Assembly (NCBI GenBank): GCA_937996235.1 | Contig: CALKVK010000025.1 | Span: 62,001-126,000, forward strand | Direction of reading: 5' to 3' | DNA from: an uncultured bacterium | Lineage (GTDB): Bacteria; Planctomycetota; JAJSAM01; JAJVHW01 | Length of the DNA stretch: 64,000 nucleotides | Translations under genes and position numbers: made by a program | In this document: positions 9,135 through 18,288 of the stretch, piece after piece | Numbering within the stretch: the first letter of the stretch is position 1 | How the letters are laid out: every line of letters starts with the position of its first letter | The notes under the pieces: model-generated | Database searches by the model: none | What the model saw: only the letters and a program-made list of their open reading frames with translations | Told to the model about the DNA's origin: nothing

Positions 9135-9941
9135 CTACTTCCCGAAGAGGCCGCCGAGCGCCTTGCCTGCGCCGTCGAGCAGCCCCTTGCCGGCCTTCTC
9201 GAGCTGATCCGTCGCGGTCTCCGCGATGCCGGCGACGTCCACCTTCGCCACCGACTTGAGCACGCCCTTGGTCAGCGCGTGGAGCACGATCGCGCCCACC
9301 TGCGCAGCGGTCGCGCCGCCGGAGTCGGACCCGATGTCGGTCAGGTGGATCTCGTCGAGCGTCGCGGTCAGCTCCTTGCCGCCGAGGAGCGTCGCGCTGA
9401 AGCCGATGCTGCCCTGGCGTACGACGAGGTCCTTGATGAGGATCTTGCGCCCGCCCCCGCCGCCGCCGCTGCCGTCACCCTTGCCGCCGCCTCCGCCCTT
9501 GCCGCCGCCGCCTCCGCCCCCGCCGCCCGCGCCGAGCGACCTCGCGAACGCGTCCACGTTCTCCTGGATGGTGCCGATGTTCGTGCGCCCGATGCCCGCC
9601 ACCTCGTAGGTGATGGCCGGCGCGTCGATCACGACGCTCGTGACGACGATCGTGTCGCTCGTCAGGCTGTCCCTGTCGAGCGTGACGTGCACGCCGCCCA
9701 GGCGGATCGCGCTCGGCGTCGCGAAGCCCTCCGGGTTGCCGACCACGAGGTCGTGCATCTCCACGGAGCCCTCGGTGAGCGACATGTCCACGCCGCCGAG
9801 CGTCACGGGCGCCTGGGTCGCGCGCCCGCCGACGTTCTCGACCACGGACTTCACGATCCGGCCGGCGTTCGAGAACAGGATCACCGCGCCGACCACCGCG
9901 AGGGCGCCGAGCACGAGCAGGACCATGAGCAGCTTCTTCAT
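9135..9941 (-). CDS. AsmA-like membrane-anchored protein with Gly-rich insert
   Basis: A 268-residue protein with an N-terminal anchor (MKKLLMVLLVLGALAVVGAVILF) and a periplasmic beta-rich domain. The stretch SLTEGSVEMHDLVVGNPEGF and later VVIDAPAITYEV and LIKDLVVRQGSIGFSATLLG are typical of AsmA/DUF748-like repeats, which form elongated lipid-contacting grooves at the envelope. A poly-Gly/Lys linker at about residues 138-167 splits the domain. The short length suggests a minimal AsmA module. The ATG has GGAGGTGCAAG upstream. Confidence 0.7.
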   Translation of the reverse strand: MKKLLMVLLVLGALAVVGAVILFSNAGRIVKSVVENVGGRATQAPVTLGGVDMSLTEGSVEMHDLVVGNPEGFATPSAIRLGGVHVTLDRDSLTSDTIVVTSVVIDAPAITYEVAGIGRTNIGTIQENVDAFARSLGAGGGGGGGGGKGGGGGKGDGSGGGGGGRKILIKDLVVRQGSIGFSATLLGGKELTATLDEIHLTDIGSDSGGATAAQVGAIVLHALTKGVLKSVAKVDVAGIAETATDQLEKAGKGLLDGAGKALGGLFGK

Positions 9942-10177
9942 CTTGCACCTCCGGCCGGGGACCCGGCGCCGCGAGCCCGGGTGAACGATGCGGTCCGGAC
10001 AGGTTCGCGCGAACCGCCCGCCGCGCGACGGCGATTCGGGCCGCCGGAGGCGCGACGCAGGTCGCTCCGGAGGCGGATTCTCGCCCCGACGCCCGCTTCG
10101 CACGGCGCTCATCGGGGCTTCGTCCGTAGAGTCCGCGGCTCGAGTCGGATCCTGCGTCCTGCCGAGGAAGTCGCTGC

Positions 10178-11272
10178 ATGAAGTCCCTGTCGCCGACCGC
10201 AGCACAGGCGCTGCGCGAGCGCATCGCGACGCGCTACGGCCTGCCATCCGCCGCCCGCGCCACGTTCCAGGTGGTCACGACGAGTCTCCTGCTCGTGGCG
10301 CTCTGGGCCGCGATGCTCTGGAGTCTCGACGTCTCCTACTGGATCACCCTCGCGCTCGCCGTGCCGACGGCGGGCCTCCTCATCCGCCTGTTCATCATCC
10401 AGCACGACTGCGGGCACGGCTCGTTCGTGAAGTCCACGCGCTGGAACGACTTCATCGGATCCTGCATCGGCGTGCTGACGCTGACGCCCTACCACTACTG
10501 GCGCCGCACGCACGCGCTGCACCACGCCACGTCGGGGAACCTCGACAAGCGCGGCGCGGGCGACATCGACACGCTCACGGTGCGCGAGTACCTCGAGCTC
10601 TCCCCGGCGCAGCGCCTGCGCTACCGCATCTACCGCAGCCCGCTCGTGCTGTTCGTCTTCGGCGCGGTGTTCCACTTCGCCGTGCGGCACCGCTGGCCCT
10701 CCGACATGCGGCGGCGCTGGGACGCGGAGCGCTTCGGCGTCCTCGCGACGAACGGCGCGATCGTCGCGCTCGTCGTCGCGGGCGGACTGCTCTTCGGCTG
10801 GCGCGAGTTCCTGCTCGTGCAGGCCCCGATCACGATCCTCTCGTGCATGAGCGGCGTCTGGCTCTTCTACGTGCAGCACCAGTACGAGGGCACGTACTGG
10901 CGCCGCGACGGCGAGTGGAACTTCGACATGGCGGGCCTCGAGGGCAGCTCGTACTACCGGCTCCCGCGCACGCTGCAGTGGTTCACGGGCAACATCGGCC
11001 TGCACCACGTGCACCATCTCTCGAGCCGCATCCCGAACTACCGCCTCGAACGCTGCCTGCGCGAGAACCCGGAGCTGCACGAGGTCACCACGCTGACGCT
11101 CGCGTCGAGCCTGCGGTGCGCCGGTCTGAAGCTCTGGGACGAGGACCGCCGCCGGCTCGTGGGGTTCCGCGAGGCCGAGCGCATCGCCGCGGACCGCGCG
11201 AGCGCGCCCGCAGCCGCGAGCGCACCGGCGACCGCGCGCGCGGCCGAACCGGCCGCGCACGCGGCGGGCTGA
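10178..11272 (+). CDS. Membrane fatty acid desaturase
   Basis: Di-iron acyl desaturase that introduces a cis double bond into membrane fatty acyl chains, needing electrons from a ferredoxin or reductase encoded elsewhere. All three His boxes are present: HDCGH at 76-80, HALHH at 112-116 and HHVHH at 276-280, with an extra HQYE near 234-237. Two transmembrane pairs flank them (residues about 35-75 and 155-228). The 364 residues fit bacterial delta-9/delta-12-type enzymes in the FA_desaturase family; regioselectivity cannot be told. The C-terminal 30 residues are a low-complexity Ala/Pro tail. It reads away from the AsmA-like gene across a 236-base divergent region. Confidence 0.92.
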   Translation: MKSLSPTAAQALRERIATRYGLPSAARATFQVVTTSLLLVALWAAMLWSLDVSYWITLALAVPTAGLLIRLFIIQHDCGHGSFVKSTRWNDFIGSCIGVLTLTPYHYWRRTHALHHATSGNLDKRGAGDIDTLTVREYLELSPAQRLRYRIYRSPLVLFVFGAVFHFAVRHRWPSDMRRRWDAERFGVLATNGAIVALVVAGGLLFGWREFLLVQAPITILSCMSGVWLFYVQHQYEGTYWRRDGEWNFDMAGLEGSSYYRLPRTLQWFTGNIGLHHVHHLSSRIPNYRLERCLRENPELHEVTTLTLASSLRCAGLKLWDEDRRRLVGFREAERIAADRASAPAAASAPATARAAEPAAHAAG

Positions 11273-11285
11273 CGCGGGCCGCGCG

Positions 11286-12254
11286 CTACGGCTGGGTGGT
11301 GAACGAGATCAGCTCGACGCGCTCGCCGGACTCGACGTCCAGCTCGAGCACCGTGCCGACGCCCGAGGCGTACGTCTTGTGCTCCTGGTGGTCGGGCTCC
11401 ATCGGGTTGCCGTCGAACGTCACGACGCAGTTCGTGAAGCTGCCGAACGGCACACTCGCCGTGCCGTCCGTCTCGAGCACGCGCGCGTAGTCCTCGGCCT
11501 CGCCGGCGTAGAACTCCTGGCGGTAGACGTCGCCGACCTGCGGCGCGGCCGGCATCACGATGCCGGGCAGGGCACCGTCCTTGCCGGCCTGCCACGAGCC
11601 GTCCACGTCCGTGATGTCGCCGTCCTCGTCGTAGTTCACGGCGATCTCGCCGAAGTACCAGACGTTGCCGTCCTGATCCTGCGCATACCAGTCGAGCGTG
11701 TCCTCGACGGGCACGCCGTCGAGCTTCACGATGTCGCGTACGACGACGCACGTGACGCCGGCGATCACCTTCGTCTCGTCGAGCACGGTCACGACCGTCG
11801 TCTCGACGCCGTCCTCCGTCTCGCCGCGGTAGGTCCACTCGTTGCCGACCTGCAGCGGGAAGTACGGGTTCGTGATGTTCGTCGTGAACTTCGAGGGGTC
11901 GATCTGCACGGAGTAGATCTGCTCCTCGTCCAGGTCCTGCGCCAGCTCGAGCCGCACGCGGTACGCGCCGGACGCCGCGTCGCGCGCGTCCTCGTACTCC
12001 TCGCGGGCCTCGTCGCGCGCGTCGTCGCGCCGACTCTCGGGCAGGAGCCCGGCGCGCGCGAGCGCGAGCTGGTAGTCGGCCTTCGCCTCGCCGCGCGCGA
12101 CGTTGCGGAGCTGCTTCGCGAGCGACTTCCACGCCTTGCTCGTCTTGCCGCCTGCGAGTGCGTCGCCCGGCAGCGTCGCCGCCGCGGCGATCAGCGCCGC
12201 CGCCAGCGCGGCCGCGGCCGCCGTCCTCGTTCCGTTGATCGTTCCGATGCGCAT
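11286..12254 (-). CDS. Hypothetical secreted protein with NPYFPLQVGNEW motif
   Basis: A 322-residue protein. A signal peptide ends near ALA (residue 34), followed by a charged helical region (SKAWKSLAKQLRNVARGEAK...) and a beta domain from about residue 125. The beta domain begins TTNITNPYFPLQVGNEWTYR and includes LDWYAQDQDGNVWYFGE, a pattern seen in many uncharacterised secreted proteins of environmental bacteria. No catalytic residues can be assigned. The ATG at 12254 has GAGGAGGTGACGACG upstream. Its 3' end converges with the desaturase gene across 13 bases. Confidence 0.78.
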   Translation of the reverse strand: MRIGTINGTRTAAAAALAAALIAAAATLPGDALAGGKTSKAWKSLAKQLRNVARGEAKADYQLALARAGLLPESRRDDARDEAREEYEDARDAASGAYRVRLELAQDLDEEQIYSVQIDPSKFTTNITNPYFPLQVGNEWTYRGETEDGVETTVVTVLDETKVIAGVTCVVVRDIVKLDGVPVEDTLDWYAQDQDGNVWYFGEIAVNYDEDGDITDVDGSWQAGKDGALPGIVMPAAPQVGDVYRQEFYAGEAEDYARVLETDGTASVPFGSFTNCVVTFDGNPMEPDHQEHKTYASGVGTVLELDVESGERVELISFTTQP

Positions 12255-12527
12255 CGTCGTCACCTCCTCGGTGTGCTCTGCCTCGTGTCGTCGGCGCCCC
12301 TCCCCGGAGCGGCGCGCGAACGTGACCGTAGGCACCGGGGGTGAACACGACGTGACCGCGCGGCCGCCGCGCGCGACGTCGCGCGGTGAGCGGCGTCATC
12401 GCGCCGTTCGCGAGCGCGCCGCAGAATCCGCACATCGAGGTGCCGCGTCCGCGCGGCGTCGCGTCGGACGGGACCCCTCCCGGCAACTCGCGGGCGGCGG
12501 CGCGGGCCGCTCCCGCAGGAGGCTCCG

Positions 12528-14357
12528 ATGCGCACCCTCCTCCGCGCCGCACTGCCGTGCGTCGCTCTCGCGGCCGTCCTCGCAGCAGCTCCGTCCGTGC
12601 GCGGCGACGCGCCGTCGCCGGGCGCCGATGTCGCGTCAGGCCCCGACCTGTGGACACCGCGGATCGCGCCCGCGTCGGCGCGTCTCGGCGACGGCCGCGT
12701 CGCCGTCTTCGGCGGACACACGACCGGCTTCCACGCCGTGGACACGGCCGAGGTGCTCGCCGCCGACGGCTCGTCGTGGGCGTTCCTGCACATGAACGCG
12801 ACGCGCGACAACGCCGCGGTCACGCGCCTCGCCGACGGACGCGTCTTCCTGGCGGGCGGCGCCTACGACTACGGCATCGCACCGGGTCACGCGTGGACCG
12901 AGATCTACGATCCGGCGACGGACACGTTCACGCCGTCGGGCGCGCTCTCGCAGCCGCGCATGACGTGCGCCGCGGCGACGCTCGCGAGCGGGAACGTGCT
13001 CGTCATGGGCGGCTGGTACGACACGAACGCGTGCACGTACGGCGACGTGTGGGACGCGGCGACGGGCGTCTGCTCGCCGACCGAGGCGCTCGCGACGCCG
13101 CGCTCGTGGCCGCTCGTCGTGCCCTGCACCGACGGCTCCGCGCTGGTCCTGAGCGGCGCCCCGCCGTATGGCGGCGCGGTGATCCGCTCCGTCGAGCGCT
13201 TCGACCCGGCGACGCGCGCGTTCTCGCTCCACTCGACCGAACTGCTCGGCGCGGCGGACCCCGGCTGGGTGCCCTCGCTGAACGGCCAGTACATGCTGCC
13301 GCTCGACGAGCAGCGCATGGCCGACGGCCGCTACCTCTTCCACATGTACCGCGACGACGGCGCCGCACGCGAGTGGGCGCTCTTCACCGTGGACCCCGCG
13401 ACGCGCACGCTCGCGCGCCTCGAGACGACCCCCGCCCTGCCGACGGGCTGGACCTTCGGCCCGCCGATGATCTCGACCGACGGGCTGCGCGCGTGGCTGC
13501 TCGCCGTGGACGCCACCGACGGCTGGAGCCCGCACAAGGTCTTCGGCGTGGAGTTCGCCACCGGTCGCCTGGTGGAGCCCGAGGGCACGTTCGACCCGCC
13601 CGCGCTGCAGTCGCCGTTCAACGCGGCGCACGCGGTGCTCGCGGGCGACGTGATCGCGCTCGCGGGCGGCTACCTGCGGCCGCCGTCCTACAACGGCAAC
13701 TACGCGGCGAGCGGCTCGCTGCTGGTCCTCAGCGCGGATCCGTTCCCGGTGGTGACGATCCCGGCGGCGCCGGACGGTCTCGCGGCCGTCGCGCAGTACG
13801 TCGGCGAGATCGAGCTGACGTGGAACGACCTCTCGACCGGGGAGTCGGGCTTCATCGTCGAGCGCCGCACGCCGGACGGCACGTGGGGCGAGATCGCGCG
13901 CACCGGCGCCGGCGCGACGAGCTTCACCGACGACACGTTCGCGCCCGGCACCGCGTACGAGTACCGCGTCTGCGCGTGGAACGCGGCGGGCACGTCGGAC
14001 TTCGCCGCGCCGGCCGCACTGACGACGCCGCAGGGCAAGCTGCAGCGCATCGCGCGCGTGAACTTCGGGCGCGTGCGGCTCGGCGAGGAGCGCACGCGGC
14101 GCATCGTCGTCCGCAACCGCCACCGCAAGACCGACCTGCTGGTGGAGGTGAAGGGCACGGACACGCCGTTCGCCGTCGAGCACACGGATCCGCTGCTCGT
14201 GAGGCGGCGCAAGACGCTGCGCATCGAGGTGCGCTTCGCGCCCGCCGAGCTCGACGTCGTCGAGGGTGAGCTCGTGCTCTACACGTCCGACCCCGCGAAC
14301 GCGGAGGTGTTCGTCCAGCTCAAGGGCAAGGGCCGGCCGCCGCGCGGCGTGAAGTAG
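12528..14357 (+). CDS. Secreted kelch-repeat protein with FN3 and Hydin/choice-of-anchor-D-like C-terminus
   Basis: A 609-residue extracellular protein. After a signal peptide (cut near residue 26) come about six kelch-type blades in residues 40-400, with GG(H/A/W) doublets following short strands (RVAVFGGH, RVFLAGGAYDYG, NVLVMGGWY, ALVLSGAP, VIALAGGYL). Residues about 410-500 form a fibronectin type III domain (IELTWNDLSTGESGFIVERR...YEYRVCAWN). The last 100 residues (VNFGRVRLGEERTRRIVVRN...VRFAP) resemble the ASPM-SPD-2-Hydin Ig-like fold. Probably a carbohydrate- or protein-binding surface protein. The Cys-Tyr ligands of galactose oxidase are not evident, so I do not call it an oxidase. 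Confidence 0.85.
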   Translation: MRTLLRAALPCVALAAVLAAAPSVRGDAPSPGADVASGPDLWTPRIAPASARLGDGRVAVFGGHTTGFHAVDTAEVLAADGSSWAFLHMNATRDNAAVTRLADGRVFLAGGAYDYGIAPGHAWTEIYDPATDTFTPSGALSQPRMTCAAATLASGNVLVMGGWYDTNACTYGDVWDAATGVCSPTEALATPRSWPLVVPCTDGSALVLSGAPPYGGAVIRSVERFDPATRAFSLHSTELLGAADPGWVPSLNGQYMLPLDEQRMADGRYLFHMYRDDGAAREWALFTVDPATRTLARLETTPALPTGWTFGPPMISTDGLRAWLLAVDATDGWSPHKVFGVEFATGRLVEPEGTFDPPALQSPFNAAHAVLAGDVIALAGGYLRPPSYNGNYAASGSLLVLSADPFPVVTIPAAPDGLAAVAQYVGEIELTWNDLSTGESGFIVERRTPDGTWGEIARTGAGATSFTDDTFAPGTAYEYRVCAWNAAGTSDFAAPAALTTPQGKLQRIARVNFGRVRLGEERTRRIVVRNRHRKTDLLVEVKGTDTPFAVEHTDPLLVRRRKTLRIEVRFAPAELDVVEGELVLYTSDPANAEVFVQLKGKGRPPRGVK

Positions 14358-14394
14358 AGACACACCGCTCCTGACCCTCCCCCGACCCTCCCGC

Positions 14395-14430
14395 GCGGAC
14401 GGCGCGTCGCCGGCACGGCGCGCCGTCCGC
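14395..14430. terminator. Hairpin after the kelch protein gene
   Basis: Perfect 12-bp stem (GCGGACGGCGCG with its complement) and a 12-base loop, 38 bases beyond the stop. No T-run. Confidence 0.55.
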
Positions 14431-14491
14431 CATGCGGCTGCTACCATCTGCGCGCGTGCGGACCGGGAAGGGCGCCGCGTCGAGGTGGTGC

Positions 14492-14743
14492 ATGGGTGAC
14501 GGCTACTCGCTGTGGGTCGTGATCGCTGTGGCGCTCGTGGCGTTCGTACTCGGACGCGCGACCGCGGGCGCGGACCGCGCGAAGACGCCCGAGGCGCCGC
14601 CGCACGTGCCCGATGCGTCCGCCCTCGACCAGGTGCGCGGCCTCCTGCGCGACGACGGGAAGATCGCCGCCATCAAGCGCTACCGCGAGCTGACCGGCGC
14701 CGGCCTCGCCGACGCGAAGCGCGCCGTCGAGACGCTCGAGTAG
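14492..14743 (+). CDS. Membrane protein with ribosomal L7/L12 C-terminal-like domain
   Basis: An 83-residue protein. The N-terminus (YSLWVVIAVALVAFVLGRAT) is one transmembrane helix, and the C-terminal 35 residues (KIAAIKRYRELTGAGLADAK...) match the L7/L12 C-terminal domain pattern (K-x-A-x-I-K-x-x-R-E-x-T-G-x-G-L-x-x-A-K). In ribosomes that domain recruits elongation factors; in small membrane proteins of this kind the role is unknown. ATG 14492 has GAGGTGG upstream; an earlier ATG at 14432 would give a longer N-terminus but lies against the preceding hairpin. Confidence 0.8.
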   Translation: MGDGYSLWVVIAVALVAFVLGRATAGADRAKTPEAPPHVPDASALDQVRGLLRDDGKIAAIKRYRELTGAGLADAKRAVETLE

Positions 14744-14783
14744 CGGGCAGGTCGGGCGGCCACGCGCCGCCGGGGAGGGTGCA

Positions 14784-15449
14784 ATGTCGCTCCGTGCTCT
14801 GACGATCCTCGCCGCGGCCGCGTGTGCCGCGCTGCTCGCGGCCGTCCTTCCCGCGCGCGCGCAGGACGCGGGGCCTGCGATCGACTCCGTCGACGCCAAC
14901 ACGATCACGATCGGCGACGTCGTGACGATCACGGGTCACGGCTTCGGTGCGAAGAAGGGCAAGGTCGTGACGTCGGCCGGCATCGTGAAGGCCCCGGCGC
15001 AGGACCGGTGGAAGGTGCGCGAGTGGTCCGACACGCGCGTCGTAGCGCTCTTCAAGAAGGTGCACCGCGAACTGCGCGAGGGCACGCGCAGCCTGGCGGT
15101 GGTGCCGAAGGGCGCGGAGCCGGTGCCCTACCTGGGCTCGCTGCAGGTCAGCGGCCCCATCGGCGGCGGCGTCTCGCCGACCACCGTCGCGCCGCGCGGC
15201 GAGTTCTCCGTGTTCGCGAAGTGCCTCGGCTCGAAGAAGGGCAAGATCCTCGTCGGCGACGCGTCGAGCCTGCTCCCGGGCGCCGGCGCGAAGCTGCCGC
15301 CGGGACTGACGAAGGCGAAGGTGCTCGTCTGGGACTCGTTCTCGGTGCAGGCGAAGCTCTCGAAGAAGCTCGGCCCCGGCCTCCACGACGTCGTGATCGT
15401 GAACTCGATCGCCACGAACGTGATCGAGGACGCGCTCACCGTCGAGTGA
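14784..15449 (+). CDS. Secreted protein with two IPT/TIG-like repeats
   Basis: A 221-residue protein with a signal peptide ending at ARA-QD (residue about 26). Two homologous halves can be aligned: ITIGDVVTITGHGFGAKKGKV near residues 40-60 and RGEFSVFAKCLGSKKGKI near 137-155, each followed by a W(D/S)-(S/D)-(T/F)-x-V strand. The G-x-x-x-x-(I/F)-x-G-x-x-(F/L)-G core is that of IPT/TIG Ig-like domains, usually binding modules on surface proteins. The ATG at 14784 follows GGGGAGGGTGCA. Forty bases separate it from the previous gene, so the two may be co-transcribed. Confidence 0.75.
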   Translation: MSLRALTILAAAACAALLAAVLPARAQDAGPAIDSVDANTITIGDVVTITGHGFGAKKGKVVTSAGIVKAPAQDRWKVREWSDTRVVALFKKVHRELREGTRSLAVVPKGAEPVPYLGSLQVSGPIGGGVSPTTVAPRGEFSVFAKCLGSKKGKILVGDASSLLPGAGAKLPPGLTKAKVLVWDSFSVQAKLSKKLGPGLHDVVIVNSIATNVIEDALTVE

Positions 15450-15489
15450 CGAGCGACGTCACCGTCCGCGCGTTCCACGGCGGCGTGCG

Positions 15490-17181
15490 TCAGCGGGGCA
15501 CGCAGAGCGCGGTGAACATCGCGAGCCGCGCGCCGCGGTCGGTGCGGTGGTCCGCGCCCTCCCGCGCGTGCGCGAGAACGAAGCGCGCGAGATCGGGCAG
15601 CCGCTGCTCCCGCGCCGCGGCGATTCCGAGGAGCTCCCAGGTGACGTCACGCGGCGGCTTGCCCCGCGGAGTGTCCTCGAGCGGCGTGTCGATCAGCTCG
15701 CACAGCGCGTCGTAGGTCCCGGGCGCCCGGGCGTGCGCGAGGATCCCGTCGATGTCGAGACGCGGTCGGCCGTCGCGCGGCGCGCCGCGTGCGCGCAGCG
15801 CGTCGAGCGCCTCCTGCGCGAGCTCCTGCGGGATCTCGCCGAACGCGTCGAGCAGCAGGCGCCAGTTGCGCTGCTCGAGGAGCGTGCTCCGCGCGTCGGC
15901 GTACGCGCTCTGCGGCTCGGGCAGGTGGAGCGCGTCGAGCTGCGCGCCCCACGCGTCGCGCCATGCGGGCGCCGTCCACAGATCCGTCGGCGCTGCGCTC
16001 CCGGCCGCGACGGTCGCCGCGAACGTCGCGGGCGACGGCGCGCGTCCGAGGCGCCAGCGGAGCGCGAGCAGCGGGTCGGCGCCGGCGGCCGGCACGGGCG
16101 CGAGCTGATCCAGGAGCGCCGCCGCGCGTGCGACGTGCGCGGCTCCGCGTGACACCAGGAGCGCGAGCGCGCGACGCCGCGCGTCGGGCTCCGCCGTGAC
16201 GCCGCACCAGCGACCGGGCGGCTCGGGAGGCCGCGCGACGAGCACGCGCACGAACGCGCGCAGCGCCCGCTCGTCGTCGGAGCCGGCGAGGCACTGCGCC
16301 ACGTGCAGCACGTAGCTCTCGTCGCGCGACGTGAAGCTCGTCCACGCGAGCTCCGCGATGCGACCGAGCGCGTCGGCGTCGCCGAGTCCCGCGCGGGCGG
16401 CGAGCACGAGCGCAGCGAGGTCGGGCTCGAGATCGGCCGGCAGTTCGGCCGCGCGCAGGGCCGCGAGCGCCGCGCCGCGCTCCTCGGAGGCCGTCATCTC
16501 GACGGCGCGCGTCAGTTCGTGCACGAGCTGCTCGACGTTCTGCGGCGTCGCCCCGGAGAGACGCGGCGCGAGGTCAGCGACGGACGCGGGCGGCCCGGGC
16601 TGCCGACCGTGCGGCGCATCCGGGTCGGCGAGCCCGAGACGCCGCGCGAGCTCGCGCCACGCGGCGCGGTCGAGGACGTCCGCGAACTCGCCGCCGACAC
16701 GGCCGCCCCCGCGCGACGCCCACGCGGCCCAGCGCAGCTCGTTGCGCGTGAAGCGTTCCGACGGCTCGCGCGCGGCGGCGATCACATCGTCGAGTTGCGC
16801 ACAGTCGAGCAGCGGTCCGCACGCGACGAGCCGGCCGAGCTCGTCGTATGCGAGCGACGTCCAGTGGTCGGCGTCGCGGTCGCGCTCGGGCAGCGCGCCC
16901 CACGCGTTCAGCGGCGGGGCGTCCTCGTCCCACAGCAGCGTCTCCGGAGCCGATCCGTACGGCGCCTGCTCCGCGACGGACGCGGTCGGGCACGGGAGTC
17001 CCGCCGCATCGGGCCGCGACGCCGTCACGCGCGCGCGCTCGACGCGTGCGATGCGTGCGGCGACGTCCACCAGGTAGGCGCCGGGCGGCGCTTCGGGCAG
17101 CGCCTCCTCACCGGCGTCCGCCGCGCCGCAGGCCGCGACGGCGAGAAGCAGCGGATGGACGAGGAACCGGACGTGTCGCAT
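15490..17181 (-). CDS. Hypothetical large lipoprotein
   Basis: A 563-residue protein. The N-terminus MRHVRFLVHPLLLAVAACGA has a lipobox VAAC with Cys18 as the lipidation site. The rest is Ala/Leu/Arg-rich and apparently all-helical, with repeated helix pairs about 35-40 residues long in the middle (ALAALRAAELPADLEPDLAA and similar), suggestive of HEAT or TPR-like packing, although no unit is regular enough to name. It converges with the IPT-like gene. Function unknown. Confidence 0.72.
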   Translation of the reverse strand: MRHVRFLVHPLLLAVAACGAADAGEEALPEAPPGAYLVDVAARIARVERARVTASRPDAAGLPCPTASVAEQAPYGSAPETLLWDEDAPPLNAWGALPERDRDADHWTSLAYDELGRLVACGPLLDCAQLDDVIAAAREPSERFTRNELRWAAWASRGGGRVGGEFADVLDRAAWRELARRLGLADPDAPHGRQPGPPASVADLAPRLSGATPQNVEQLVHELTRAVEMTASEERGAALAALRAAELPADLEPDLAALVLAARAGLGDADALGRIAELAWTSFTSRDESYVLHVAQCLAGSDDERALRAFVRVLVARPPEPPGRWCGVTAEPDARRRALALLVSRGAAHVARAAALLDQLAPVPAAGADPLLALRWRLGRAPSPATFAATVAAGSAAPTDLWTAPAWRDAWGAQLDALHLPEPQSAYADARSTLLEQRNWRLLLDAFGEIPQELAQEALDALRARGAPRDGRPRLDIDGILAHARAPGTYDALCELIDTPLEDTPRGKPPRDVTWELLGIAAAREQRLPDLARFVLAHAREGADHRTDRGARLAMFTALCVPR

Positions 17182-17360
17182 CGCGTCTCTCCGTGGGGAG
17201 CCCGTTTCGACGCGGCGCAGGTGCGGCAGTTCCCGAGACCGCGCGCCCCCTCGGCGAGGCTACCCCGAATCGATCAGCGGGCGCCGCGCTCGCGCGCGAC
17301 GCCCGCCTCGTTCGTCCGCACCCACGCGGTGCGGACACACCAGCGCTCACTTGGATGGAG

Positions 17361-18098
17361 TCAGCGCCGGCCCTCGATCAGTCGGCGCAGCGCGTCGCGG
17401 TCCGACGAGAACGTCATCGCGGCGTAGACGAGGTGGAAGGACTGCGGATCGATGACGCGCGGGTAGAGCAGCCGCCCCGCGTCCACCTGGCCCCACGACG
17501 GGACCTCGCGCACGAGATCCGCCGCCTGGGACGCGCTGAAGTAGGCGTTCGCGGCCGCGTCGCCGATCACCGCGACCTTGTCGGACGCGAAGCGCACGCG
17601 GCGCACGGACCCGATGAGCAGCGAGAACTCGCGGCCGTCCATGGGCTCGACGATGCGCAGCGGTCCGCGGCGGGCGTCGGGCGCCCGCGCGAGGTCCTCG
17701 CGCAGCTCGAGCAGCTCCCGGCGCATCGCGTCGAGGCGGTCCTCGACCCGCGGCGCGCCCGGCGCCGGTCGGTGGAGCTCGATCACCGGCGCCGCCCCCG
17801 GACGCTCGCGTCCGTCGGCGGGCAGCGGGACCCGCGCCTCCACGCGCAGCAGCCCGACGCCCCGGCGCCACGGCGAGTTCGTCGCCTCCGCGACGTCGTC
17901 CACCGCGTCGAGCAGGCGGTCGACGTGACGCAGCGCGTCGCTGCGGTCGATGACGGCGAGGTCGCGGATGCGGACGAGGTCGCGCTCGTAGCGCAGCTCC
18001 GTCCGCTCGCCCTCGTCGCCCGCGAGCACGTTGCCCGCGACCGTCGCCAGGACACCGGCGACGAGAGCGATCCCGAGGAGAGAGTGACGAGCCAGCAT
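17361..18098 (-). CDS. Hypothetical secreted protein
   Basis: A 245-residue protein with a signal peptide (MLARHSLLGIALVAGVLATV..., cut near VLA-GD, residue 26). The mature part starts with a helical, heptad-like section (RYERDLVRIRDLAVIDRSDA...). A Pro/Arg linker follows, then a C-terminal domain containing GREFSLLIGSVRRVRFASD and YPRVIDPQSFHLVYAAMTFS. No known family recognised. The ATG at 18098 has CGGAGGTGCAAC upstream. A 190-base divergent region separates it from the hydrolase at 18289. Confidence 0.72.
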   Translation of the reverse strand: MLARHSLLGIALVAGVLATVAGNVLAGDEGERTELRYERDLVRIRDLAVIDRSDALRHVDRLLDAVDDVAEATNSPWRRGVGLLRVEARVPLPADGRERPGAAPVIELHRPAPGAPRVEDRLDAMRRELLELREDLARAPDARRGPLRIVEPMDGREFSLLIGSVRRVRFASDKVAVIGDAAANAYFSASQAADLVREVPSWGQVDAGRLLYPRVIDPQSFHLVYAAMTFSSDRDALRRLIEGRR

Positions 18099-18288
18099 GT
18101 TGCACCTCCGTTGCGCGTCGTGCGCACCAGGGTTTGGCAAGCTCCGTGCCGTGCCGTCCGAGCCTGGGGGCCCGGAGTCGCGTCCCCGGCCGGGGACACG
18201 TGCTGTGCCGCCCCGGCGACTGCGGCCCGGGGACCTCGCACGGCGGCGGAGGCTGGTACGCAGGGCCCGCAGACGCGATAGTCCCGCC

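Noticed and set aside
12528..14357. Galactose oxidase call for the kelch protein
   Set aside because: Kelch blades and the C-terminal Ig-like fold fit, but copper ligands and the Cys-Tyr cofactor residues could not be placed.
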